64,000 bases of DNA, taken from contig CP075492.1 of NCBI GenBank assembly GCA_021613535.1, positions 1,798,001 to 1,862,000 of the forward strand. The letters are read 5' to 3'. The notes below the pieces were generated by a model, which was not told the origin of the DNA, did no database searches, and saw only the letters and a list, made by a program, of their open reading frames with translations. Shown here in pieces: positions 53,252 to 63,359 of this stretch. The position numbers and the translations under genes are program-made. The first letter of the stretch is position 1; every line of letters begins with the position of its first letter. Origin of the DNA: Adineta vaga. Taxonomy: Eukaryota; Rotifera.

Positions 53252-54329
53252 TTAATGATGAATAATAGTAAGAATATATTGTCGAATACGACGACAGAGT
53301 AAGAAAAATTGTCTTCGAAATGTAATTGATGCCAATGTATAAATATAAAATGTAATCTATTTTCAAAGAGAGAAGAAAAAAAACAATTATAGAATGATTA
53401 TTTCTTATTATTATTATTATAAAACATACTGCACAGTGTGTATAAAGAAGAATTGTTGTTATTCGACCAATAAAATTATCGATTGCGAGCTGTTTTGAAC
53501 TTTTTTTCGAATTTCTCGTTGAAAATAAATATATTCCATGAATTGCCTTAGGAGAATTGATGATTATATATGATAATACTTGAATAAGACTTAATTTAAT
53601 TAATTGAAAATTATGATTTGATATTCGTTGTTGTTGTACATTAGGAATTTGTATTGGTAAATTATTATTTCGTTCGTTAAGTTCAATTAGGTTGATATGT
53701 GGTGTATGTTTATTCATCACATTTTTCTTTAATAAACGTATTAAAGTTAATGTTGTAAATAAAATTAAGATAAAAAAAGATACTAGAGTTGAAATAAGAC
53801 TAAGAATTAAATAAAATATTGAATAAAATGAATCAATTGATGCATCACAAATATTATTTTTTAAAGTAAATCCTATTGATGAATGAATATTAAATATAAG
53901 CCAAATAGTTGTAGTGATCAGAAGAATTCGTCGAATAACTGATAAATTACTCATTTGACGAATTCGTGCATGTAATGATGTTACTAACCATCGATCAATA
54001 GATATTAAACATATATAATAACGGGATAAAAAAATACCATTAAAAAGAAAATAAACAAAAAATTTACACCAAAATAATGAATGAAGTGCGATATCAAATC
54101 CAGTTATTGAAAATATAATTTGAGTGAAACAAGGAATAAAAAGAACTATGAGATGAACAATTGAAAGACTAATAAAATATAATGAACAACCGGTATTTTT
54201 TAATGTATTTTGAGAAAAAACTAAGATATTTAAGAAATTTCCAATTATACCAAAGAAACATATCGCACTTAAATAATATATATTTATATTTATTAAAATA
54301 TTATCAAGTTGAATTGATAATGTTGACAT
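53252..54329 (-). CDS. Rhodopsin-like 7TM receptor (GPCR), two exons
   Basis: Exon 1 54329-53430, exon 2 53356-53252, intron 73 bp, phase 0 (donor TGTGCA|GTATGT, acceptor GAAAATAG); about 334 residues. Splicing matters. Without it the seventh helix runs into intron-coded sequence; with it TM7 reads THCAITFYIYTLASITFRRQF and the tail ends YILTIIHH. GN in TM1 (GIIGNFLNILVF), Cys before TM3 (FWCKFF) and SIDRW at the TM3 end in place of DRY. ATG 54329 (MSTLSIQ) is the first real ATG. Resembles the FMRFamide/peptide-receptor-like small GPCRs expanded in bdelloids. Ligand unknown. Confidence 0.85.
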
Positions 54330-55415
54330 TGAATTAATCAAATTTAAGTTCTTTTAAATGTTTTATATTCTAATTCAAATAATAATATAAAAATTACGTA
54401 ATTTGCTTCAATTAATTCAGAATATTATAAAACGAATGAATCTAGATATCAAAGATTTACTTTAGTATGAAGGTTTGAATTGTTAATGTATATTATATAG
54501 ATCAACTGTAATGTTGTATCGATATAGATAAAATTGGAGCAAATATTAAATATTTATCTTTTTATGAATGTTCCAAATGTTAATGTATAACTGATATATA
54601 ATAAGAATTTAAAGGGAGAATATATAATTTGCAGATTAGACGAATAAACATCAACATATATTTATTTGATCGATAATTAATTACTTTGTCGTTTCAAAAA
54701 ATGATTTTATCAAACCACATATATGATCTTTGTATAAGTAGAAAACTTCATTTGATGCTATTAACCACACATAAACAGTTAAAACTTTCAGACTAAACTC
54801 AATAGTTGATATCCGCTTTTAATTTCTACATATCATTGCATTAGCTATAGTTGATTTAGTAGTTAACACTTTCCTCTTTACGTTTTTATTTGATATCTAC
54901 TCTTGAGAGTGGGTGTGAGTATACAATGATAGAAACCTTGTCTACATCCTCAGCTATACAATATTTACACCACTCTATTTTAGACAATAAATTACCTAGT
55001 AGAACAACAATAGAAATATTCTGTAAAAGAATCTATAAAATTACATTCAATTCCTATCTCCAAATAAAAACACTCTCATCGCTAAGCCATACGGCTAACA
55101 CCTCTATATATTATATATATTTCATGATTTTATACTGATCTTATGATACATATATCGAATTTTAAAGATTAAGGTTATGTCTGGTTATGATCCAATAGAA
55201 GATTAGTTCTAAAAGAACACAGGAAATTAAATTTTTTTGAAAAACTTGTCACAAGTTGTTTTTCTGCAAATAATTTAATTATAATTTATGATAGAAAAGT
55301 GTTAACTGTCTGGAAAAAAGACGAGTACTTCTATAGAAAGTTAATATTTCAAGAAGTTTCTTAGATTAGATCAACATACTGCAAGTAGCTCCGAGAATTA
55401 TTTCCAGTCTTTATC
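54330..55415. other. Intergenic between two GPCR genes
   Basis: AT-rich, with a degraded foldback at 54902-54952 (CTTGAGAGTGGGTGTGAG on the left, a weak C-rich right arm). No coding region supported. Confidence 0.5.
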
Positions 55416-56438
55416 ATGTCGAATTCAATTTATGATTTGATTCTCAGCATCTATTTCGTTACAATACGAATATCTCAAATCACTCCACCATTTCATTTAA
55501 CTTTTGGAACATTTGGAAATGTACTTAATATTATTCTTTTTACACGTCCAAATTTACGAACTAATCCATGTTCAATATATTTTATAGCTAGTTCAATCAA
55601 TAATATTTTGTTTATGTATCTATTCGAGTTGATAAATTATCTTTCAAGTATCTGGGATGTGTATATACTACCAAAAAGCAATTTTTGGTGTAAATTAGAC
55701 ATTATCATTGGATATTTGCCATTTTCACTTATATTATGGTTTCCTGTACTTGCCAGTATCGATCGATTTCTGTCAAGTTCACGAAACATACAAGTTCGTC
55801 ACTTGAGTAGTTTGAAAATAGCACGTCGAGTGATCGTTGCTATCTATATCGTCTTTCTTCTACTTCTTCTGCACTTGTTTATATATTATGAGCTGGTTCC
55901 AACTTCTAATAATGGATTTGATTGTGGCGTAAGTTCCGAAGAATACTTTGTTTTCTTTAACTTTTTCGTGCCTATACTATGCTGCATTTTACCAATTCTT
56001 TTGATGTGTATATTCGGTATTTTAATTTTATGTAATGTTCGCAGTGTGATTGCCCGTATTGTTCCACATGCTGACAATGCACGAAATGATCACATACGTT
56101 CTAATGATCGTCATATGGCTAAAATGCTTTTATTTCAAATACTCATCACTGTTATAATGTCACTTCCATATATAGGAACCACTATGTTCTATACATTAGC
56201 TGTAGTTAAGTATAAATATGATCTTTCATTACTACAAAGTATGATTTATACTTGTGCTAATGTTATAGCCGGACTCCTCTATTATACCAATTCTGTTACT
56301 GGATTTTATATTTATACGATGACAAGTTCCAAATTTCGCAAGGAAATGAAACATTGTATCCGTTTGGGATTAATTAAATATTTCCCGATGAGAATACGAC
56401 CGACACTGACAAATACTAATCCCGCGCAGCCACAATGA
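55416..56438 (+). CDS. Rhodopsin-like 7TM receptor (GPCR)
   Basis: 340 residues in one exon. TM1 GTFGNVLNIILF with the conserved GN; NFWCKLD with the TM3 Cys; ASIDRFLSSS at the DRY position; CGVSSEEYF in extracellular loop 2 with the disulfide Cys; a Pro in TM6 (IMSLPYIGTTMF); TM7 NSVTGFYIYTMTSSKFRKEM in the place of NPxxY. Same subfamily as the receptor at 53252, with which it is arranged divergently about 1.1 kb apart. ATG 55416 is the first in frame. Intact; ligand unknown. Confidence 0.88.
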   Translation: MSNSIYDLILSIYFVTIRISQITPPFHLTFGTFGNVLNIILFTRPNLRTNPCSIYFIASSINNILFMYLFELINYLSSIWDVYILPKSNFWCKLDIIIGYLPFSLILWFPVLASIDRFLSSSRNIQVRHLSSLKIARRVIVAIYIVFLLLLLHLFIYYELVPTSNNGFDCGVSSEEYFVFFNFFVPILCCILPILLMCIFGILILCNVRSVIARIVPHADNARNDHIRSNDRHMAKMLLFQILITVIMSLPYIGTTMFYTLAVVKYKYDLSLLQSMIYTCANVIAGLLYYTNSVTGFYIYTMTSSKFRKEMKHCIRLGLIKYFPMRIRPTLTNTNPAQPQ

Positions 56439-56517
56439 ATGTTGTAAAGATTAACATGCGGATTTTATCGTCTTATTGAATAAATAATTGCTCTAACTCT
56501 TTACATTCTATAAAGAA

Positions 56518-56557
56518 GGGTGTGGATGTTTCAATACTAATGCTCTCACACCCTCAA
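56518..56557. repeat. Telomere-like GT/AC foldback repeat
   Basis: AGGGTGTGGATGTTT on the left and CTCTCACACCCTCA on the right around about 12 bases, just behind the GPCR gene. Confidence 0.7.
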
Positions 56558-56896
56558 AATAATACAGTTTCATTTCTCACAACTACTAACAAGTCATTTT
56601 ACCCTAAAGAAATTCTTTTTCTCTTTAGCGTGTATATTGCGATACTATAAAATTGATATAATGACAGATGACTTAAATAGATAAAAATTTATTGATATTA
56701 TACATTGACATTTTGTTACCAAATCAAATTAATTTCATCTTTTCATTTAATGCATTGTGATGAATAATATGTCAATTTCACCTGAGGTATTTTAATTATC
56801 ATCGATTCATTATCATAATTATATTTCCTTTACCTTGATAAAAGTAATTGGTTTTTTTGCGAATAGCTATCATTTCATTCAAAACAAAACAAAATA

Positions 56897-57853
56897 ATGG
56901 GTAATGAAATTTGTAAAGATCATTCAGCAACATTAGGCAATGGAGGTAAAATTTTCTTTTTTCGTTCATCTAAAAACAAATTAAATCTATTAGAAATCGC
57001 TGCGTTAAAAGCAAATACAAAACTTACTGAAAAAGGTTAAAAAAAAGCATTTTTTAATAAATAACCATTTGATTTAATTTTCTATTTAGAAATTCGAGAT
57101 ATGTATAATGTAAATATGATCTTAATTAAACATAAAAATGATCTCGATGTATGTTAAGGATTTTCAAAAAGGTGGTGGAGCAGGTGATGGAAAAATAACT
57201 AAAGATGAATTTCGTCGATATTATACAAAATCTATCGGATCTGATGATGAAGATGGAATTTTAGCTGGGTATATTTTACTTTTTTTATTATGTATATTTT
57301 ATATGTTTTGTTTTGTTTTTAAGAAATACATTTGCTGCATTTGATACTAATCATGATGGTTCTATTAGTTTTACTGAATTTGTTTTTGCTATTCTAGCAC
57401 ATAATAAAACAGATTTAGATAGTATATTGGATTTTTCATTTGAAGTGTAATATTCGAGTTTGTTTTTTTCAAGAAATTAACTTTTTTTATTTTTTGAAAT
57501 ATTTAGAATGGATATATCAGGTGATGGACAAATTAGTTTTGATGAATTAAAAAGTTATTTACAAAAAGCTGTATGATTTAAATAGAGAAAATAAATTTAA
57601 TTTGTTTTCTTTATCTTTTAGACAGTATTGGCTGTTGGATATGGAAAAGCTGATGAAGATGATATGAATCAAACTGCTGAAAATATTTTTCGAGAATTTC
57701 GTCTGAATAAAACACAAAAATTGAATAAACAACAATTCATACAAGGGTAAGTAGTTCAAAGTTTATTTTTTTCTCTTTCAATGCATAAATTCCTTTTTTG
57801 ATAGATGTAAAAAGAATAAAACACTCGCAAACATATTTACTGGATCGAAATAA
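56897..57853 (+). CDS. Neuronal-calcium-sensor-like EF-hand protein, eight exons
   Basis: Exons 56897-56945, 56994-57035, 57090-57109, 57159-57268, 57324-57446, 57507-57570, 57622-57746, 57805-57853. All junctions are in phase; total 582 bases, 193 residues, the usual length of the family. MGNEIC gives a Gly-2 N-myristoylation site. EF-hand loops: DTNHDGSISFTE and DISGDGQISFDE are good calcium ligands. An earlier GGGAGDGKITKDEF and a last loop (RLNKTQKLNKQQF) are degenerate. Binds calcium and probably switches membrane association. Introns are 48-60 bp, and one exon is only 20 bp. A truncated paralogue follows at 58323. Confidence 0.88.
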
Positions 57854-58322
57854 ATTCCTTTTATCTATTAAAATCATCAAACATTTCTCTCTATGTACTG
57901 ATTTTTGCTTTAATCTTTGAAATAAATTTCCATTAGAAATTCAAGAGATTTCCCTGAAACGTTTTTGCCATCTAAAAATCGTAGACAATACATTAAAATT
58001 TCGGTAATTGACAATTTCTTGTATACTCTGATCAAATTCTTTGAATATTGAACTTGCAAACAATATTAATTTTGATTTAATATTTGAGTACTTCTACAAA
58101 GAATGATGATTGGCGTTTTTAATCAAAATAATTAGATCTACTCCTGTATATTCAATTTCTAAATGAAAAGATATTGTCTGTATACTTAATGGGTGGCAGT
58201 TTCATTTATCTCAGGCATTTTGTCAGTTATTTTTTGATTTGAATAGAATGATAATGTTTTTTTTTCTCTATAAATATCATCAAGTTGTACGAGTGAAAAT
58301 TATCCTACCCAAGACAAAAATT
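57854..58322. other. Intergenic between the calcium-sensor gene and its truncated paralogue
   Basis: AT-rich, no gene. Probably duplicated 5' flank of the paralogue, but no clear similarity to the region upstream of 56897 was spotted by eye. Confidence 0.4.
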
Positions 58323-58466
58323 ATGGGTGATGACGCTAGTAAAAGTCACTTTGCATCAATAAGTAGTTTAGGTGAACTTCTATAATTTTCTTCACTTTGT
58401 TTTTCATACATTGAAGTAATTTGTTTGATTAGAAATTGCTACTCTTATAACTAATTCAAGACTCAG
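58323..58466 (+). pseudogene. Truncated calcium-sensor paralogue (first two exons only)
   Basis: Exon 1 58323-58371 (MGDDASKSHFASISSLG) is 49 bases, exactly as in the gene at 56897. An intron with GTGAAC donor and GATTAG acceptor follows, then exon 2 from 58433, EIATLITNSRLSE against EIAALKANTKLTEK. The sequence then passes straight into the foldback at 58467. No EF-hand exons follow. Confidence 0.8.
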
Positions 58467-58508
58467 TGAGGGTGTGGGTGTTCTTTCTTGTCACACCCAC
58501 ACCCACGC
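58467..58508. repeat. Telomere-like GT/AC foldback repeat ending a truncated gene
   Basis: TGAGGGTGTGGGTGT on the left and CACACCCACACCCAC on the right, only 11 bases apart. It starts within the last codons of exon 2 of the calcium-sensor fragment. Confidence 0.85.
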
Positions 58509-58657
58509 TATCTAATTATATATAACAAGATAATTTATATTTCTAAAATATGCAATATTAATATTATCTGACGAAAGAGAATATCCAAGACTTAACCATT
58601 TTCTTCTCTTGAAATAATTCAAATGCGTTTTTATACACATTGAGGTCAATATATATC

Positions 58658-58729
58658 GTAAGACAGATTAAAATTAAGTTTAACTTAAAACTGACCTAGT
58701 GCAGATCAAAATATTTTAATCTGTCCTAC
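58658..58729. repeat. Small hairpin element
   Basis: GTAAGACAGATTAAAAT (58658-58674) and ATTTTAATCTGTCCTAC (58713-58729) are inverted with one mismatch around about 38 bases, which themselves contain TAAGTTTAACTTA. Confidence 0.65.
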
Positions 58730-59105
58730 AACATATATATGAATACATTATGATTACCGAGATAAGAGGAAACATCAAATAACCATGATAGAGAAAGTAG
58801 TACAGAGAGAATTTCTTCGTTAGATAAATGAGAATAATATTATTCGAATCCTTACACTATCAATATTTGATTTAATACGAAGCAGTGTTATATGATATCT
58901 TCTAACTGATACTAAATACTATTCATATTTGTTGCATGAATTTATCGATATCCTACTCATTTGTAATGTATCCAACGCATTACGATTCTTATCAAAACGG
59001 TTTGAATTACTCAGTTTAAATATGCTGTTAAAGCAATGCAAAAAAAATGAATTGCAGGAGAAATGCATTACAATGGTTTTTTTCACTCAAATAGTTGTAC
59101 ACCAT

Positions 59106-59242
59106 CAAAAATGTCCGAAATCATGCGTTTTAATGCATTAACATGATAAACTCAAAAAATTGTTTAGTTCACAAATAGTCAAAACTAGTTTAAAATAGGA
59201 AAAAAATGCGATTGTTAAAACGCACAATTCCGGACATTTTTG
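59106..59242. repeat. Inverted-repeat element, 28-bp arms
   Basis: CAAAAATGTCCGAAATCATG onward (59106-59133) is mirrored by 59215-59242, ending CCGGACATTTTTG, with a few mismatches. MITE-like; target duplication not found. Confidence 0.65.
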
Positions 59243-59919
59243 ACTGTGCGAAACGCATTAAGTGAAAGAAAAGGAGCATTTGTTAAAACGCGTCAGTTTC
59301 ATATTTTTGACTGCATGGGTTCTGTGTACAAAACGTCAACTCAATTGCTTGAGTTTTTGAAGAGTTATCGTGTTAACGGCCGGACAGGCACACTAACCGA
59401 TTCTAGTAGTGCACTCACTTTTTGAGTACACAACAAGAAAATGTTTTCCGTTCTGTTGTGCACACAAAAAAAGCTTGTGAATCACTCTCTTTAATGAATT
59501 CAGCCGATAAACAAGTCGGCAGAATGTAGGAAAACATTTTCTGTCCTTATTTGTTTTCAATTTGAGAAAGCAATTTTCAAAAGGTTAATAGTATAGACTG
59601 GGAAAAAACCCAGTAGCATACCATTATGGTAAAATATATATAAATAAAGATTTTCAAGATATTTGAAGATCTATTACAGTAGGTATGTACAGAAAGTGTG
59701 AAGATTTTTATAATAATTAATAGTAATTATATTATATGGAGATGCTGCACGAGAGTCTCTTGTGAAACTTTTGAATTTATTATTGAGGTTATTTGAAATG
59801 CGAAGAATCTACGATTTTCTTACGTATATTATGTCTGATCTTCATTTCGGCTGAATCTTGTTACAATAAAAGTTCGCTTAAAATATTTCAATTTTAGGAC
59901 AACAATTGTTAACACAATT

Positions 59920-61300
59920 ATGTCTGAAGAACATTCTTCTCAATTACGGGAAAACAGTAAACTTTCTCTGGATGAAACAGAAACATCTAATCACCATCGT
60001 TCTAAAAAACACAAAAATGACGCATCCGATTCATTTGATGATGCTGAATTTGAAACAAACAAAAAAGTGAGTTCTATATTACAGCTGTCCGAATGTTATA
60101 AAACGAACTTATATTATAGAATAAGTTCGAAGAACTACATAGGAAAATAGACGAAATGCATTCATTAATGCGTGACAATGATAATGCTGATATAGAGAAG
60201 ATTAAAACAGTTTTTGGGAATTTACGAAAAATCATTGACGGATATGAAGAAACTTTAAAAACGAAAGTTCGTGCGATCGAACAACAGAAAAAACCATCAA
60301 CAGTAGAATATATTACTTTAACTGAAAAGATAACACAGTTCTTTCGAAGTAAAAATGAAGGATCTGAAACAAATGTTGATCAATCAATAGAAAATATAAA
60401 TAAATTATTAGCGGATATCGAACAATTTAAAACGCAAATAATTAAACTCAAAAACGAGAAGAAGAAATCTGATTATTGTATTGATGAAATAAACAATTTA
60501 GAAACTAACATTGAAACTGTTCTTGGTCATACATGTATCACAGGTAATCACTCTGTATAAGTTATTTTATGAAAAAAAAATAATGTTTTTCTTTTCTTAA
60601 AACTATTTTCGGTATTAAGAAGATTGATCTGATTATGAGACATTTTCTCTGAAGAATAAGAATAAACAATGATTTCGATTTGAAAATTTGCTTTAAAAAA
60701 AGAGAATAAAAATGAAAAAAGCAAACTGATACATTCCACTGTTTTCTTTAAAATATTATAAAATACAAATAAAAAGTAGAAACATTCTACAGTGAGACTT
60801 TCTTTTCATTCTGTCTAAATTGAATGCGAACTAAAGTATAATTATATTCATTGTATTATATTTACGTCACTTTTTATTTAGAATTTGCGATTCCAGGTAC
60901 TTATCCCGAGTTGAAGTGCAAGGGTCGTGCATGTAAAACGTGCGGTAAATGTCGTGATTGGTACTATAGTGGTGATCGAACAACGTGGGAGTGGATAGTA
61001 AAGGAAAATGAGTGGGATGAAGAAGATCGGAAGCGTTGGGATGACGGCGAATATAAGAACCGTTTCCAAAGCCGTAACGGTTATACATGTGTTGGTCGGT
61101 TTGGTTATTACTATGATCGTAATGATGATTATCATGGTGGTCATATTACTTTCGATTGTAATTATTACTGTAGAGCATGTGGTTCTTTTCTTTACGATCG
61201 TGATTATGGTCCTTGTGGTTGTTGCCAAGGTTCTCGCTCTTCTTATACATATGATGTTTTCCCTTATTGTCAATGTATCAACAATATCAAACAAAAATGA
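59920..61300 (+). CDS. Coiled-coil protein with Cys/Tyr/Asp-rich C-terminal domain, unknown family
   Basis: Three exons, 59920-60066, 60120-60543 and 60882-61300, phases 0 and 1, 329 residues. Residues 1-50: acidic, Ser/Lys-rich, with RSKKHK (possible nuclear signal). About 50-190: helical, heptad-rich (EKIKTVFGNLRKIIDGYEETL), predicted coiled coil. About 195-329: dense in Cys, Trp, Tyr, Asp with CKGRACKTCGKCRDWYY, then CNYYCRACGSFLY, CGCCQGS and CQCINN. The CxxC clusters suggest one or two bound zinc ions. No enzyme motif. Good splice signals and a clean frame argue that it is real. I do not recognise the family. Confidence 0.75.
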
Positions 61301-61789
61301 ATTTTTATTTAAATTACAAAACTTTCGAGACAATTTTATTTGATCCCTGTTTATCCTAATTTTTAAATTTGATTGGAACAACAAAACTTTTTAATTGATG
61401 GCGATGATGTGGTTGTGTATATCTGAATGATGTCGAGGGACTATGGTTATCACTCTCACCCTCAAGATAGTTTACTAAAAATCCATTAAAACAGTTCTAA
61501 ACAGGCTGACATGTAAAAAAGGCTTTTTTGACTGAAGCCGAAGTGAGTGTGGCTGTGGATATTCATATCTTCTTCAATATTTTCTTTTTCATCAAGTCAA
61601 ATAATTAAAAAAAATTTTCTCTAATTTTCTTCGATGTTTTTGTTTCGATTGTTATGAAAAACTTTGTAAAAAACAAAAACAAATCTTATTATTCTTATCA
61701 ATCGTATTAATTTCATTCTTCCTTTTATTCTTATCAAATAAATTAAATCAATATAATCATATAGATTTCATTGAAATTCAAAAGAGAAT
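61301..61789. other. Intergenic with degraded foldback
   Basis: No gene. A degraded telomere-like foldback lies at 61432-61474 (TCGAGGGACTATGG on the left, ATCACTCTCACCCTCAAG on the right). Confidence 0.45.
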
Positions 61790-63196
61790 ATGAAATCTAA
61801 CGATAAAACAATGATCGAAATGGATATAACAACAATTAAAACACAAAAACGTTCAAAATCAAATGTTAAAAGCATTTGTCATATACTATTGATATTACAT
61901 CTTCTTATATGTTTTATAATAGGTTTAATTTTATGTTTTCCTAAAAAATCAGATGATAATTCAAAAGAAGAATTTCAACAAAATTTAACTCTATTACAAA
62001 AACGTCCTATTGAATTTGTTTCAAATATTTCTTGGTTAAAACGAGCACAAACTGTAGCTGGTGGATATGGACAAGGAAATGAAATCAATCAATTATCGGA
62101 ACCTAATGATATGTTTGTTGATAAAATGAATAATATTTATATTGCTGATTCATTAAATCATCGAATAATTAAATGGAATGAATATTTATATAAAAGTTTT
62201 ACTATAGCTGGTGGAAATGGAAAAGGTAATGAAACAAATCAATTGAATTATCCAACAGCATTATTTATTGATAATGAAGAAAATATTTATATTTTTGATA
62301 ATGGAAATAATCGTATTATTAAATGGAATATTAATAGGAACGATAGAATAATTATAATTGAACAAATCTATAATTGTTCAAGTATTTTTGTTGATCAAAA
62401 ATTAAATATTTATCTTTCAGAAATTTCAAATCATCGTATTAGAAAATGGTTAAAAGATAGTCGATTAGGACAAACAATTATTAGAACAAATTCACCAAAT
62501 GGAATTTATGTTCATGAAAAAACTGGGGATATTTATGTGGCAAGTTATTTAGATAATTCTGTTAAACAATTTACAGAAAATGGTTTATTTATTCGTCAAA
62601 TAGGAAATAATATTCTTAAAGGTCCATTAAGTCTTATTATTCATGATGATAATTTATTAAAAAGAGTTTATATATTTATTGTTGATAGTGAACATCATCG
62701 AATATTACAAATACAAATTGATAATCCATTGAATATAAAAACAATAGCAGGAATTAATAATGAATCAGGTAATGATCAATATCATTTAAATAAACCAATA
62801 AAAATTCAATTTGATTCAAATTATAATTTATTAATACTCGATTCAAATAATCATCGAATTCAAAAATTTTCAATAATAAACAATAATTATCATAATCCAT
62901 CATATTTAACATCATCAATGAAATCTACAACACTTTCAACATCAGTTAATGTACAACAATCAAATTATCAAAAAATATCGAATAATGATGGTGATGATGA
63001 TCATCATCATCATCTTTCAAATGAAAAACATTCGCCAATTGATGATACATTTGTTCCTCAACCTAACTTTGATTATAATCGACAATCTTTCGATATTAAT
63101 AGATATCAAAGTAATATTCATAATACTTGGCATGATTCTTCTATTCATCAAGCAAAACCTTCATCTTTTAGAAAATCTTCTTTTCGTAAAGGATAA
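61790..63196 (+). CDS. Type II membrane protein with NHL propeller
   Basis: 468 residues, single exon. N-terminal cytosolic segment, then a membrane anchor at about 28-50 (ICHILLILHLLICFIIGLIL), then a stalk. NHL blades run from about 83 to 365 (TVAGGYGQGNEINQLSEP, NIYIADSLNHRIIKW, NHRIQKF). The tail has a Ser/Thr/His-rich region and ends in SSFRKSSFRKG. AGGxGxGNxxNQL is the bdelloid-type blade motif shared with the gene at 45722. Extracellular propeller, presumably protein- or glycan-binding. ATG 61790 is the first in frame. Confidence 0.85.
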   Translation: MKSNDKTMIEMDITTIKTQKRSKSNVKSICHILLILHLLICFIIGLILCFPKKSDDNSKEEFQQNLTLLQKRPIEFVSNISWLKRAQTVAGGYGQGNEINQLSEPNDMFVDKMNNIYIADSLNHRIIKWNEYLYKSFTIAGGNGKGNETNQLNYPTALFIDNEENIYIFDNGNNRIIKWNINRNDRIIIIEQIYNCSSIFVDQKLNIYLSEISNHRIRKWLKDSRLGQTIIRTNSPNGIYVHEKTGDIYVASYLDNSVKQFTENGLFIRQIGNNILKGPLSLIIHDDNLLKRVYIFIVDSEHHRILQIQIDNPLNIKTIAGINNESGNDQYHLNKPIKIQFDSNYNLLILDSNNHRIQKFSIINNNYHNPSYLTSSMKSTTLSTSVNVQQSNYQKISNNDGDDDHHHHLSNEKHSPIDDTFVPQPNFDYNRQSFDINRYQSNIHNTWHDSSIHQAKPSSFRKSSFRKG

Positions 63197-63359
63197 ATCA
63201 TTCAATTTAATATATTTTTCATTGATAAAATTAAATAAAACGATCAAGTAATAAATAGAGAAAATTTCTTTCTTTTTCTTCTTCTTTAAATTCATCAAAA
63301 AGAAAATCGAACAGATCCTATGTGAAAAACAAAAAATCATTCTAATAATATGTCATATT

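Larger units (their letters stand above)
58509..59919. other. Intergenic with two small inverted repeats
   Basis: No gene. Inverted repeats at 58658-58729 and 59106-59242 are listed separately. Also GTTGTGCACACAAAAAAAGC near 59454, without clear meaning. Confidence 0.45.

Noticed and set aside
9310-58508. CRISPR-like array from the recurrent GGGTGTGGG motif
   Set aside because: Copies are inverted pairs spread over the window with no regular spacing, in an intron-bearing eukaryotic genome.
60867-61384. Open frames antisense to or shifted within the last exon of the Cys-rich gene
   Set aside because: The sense frame has consistent splice sites and Cys spacing; the others are Ile/Thr or Met/Val-rich shadows.
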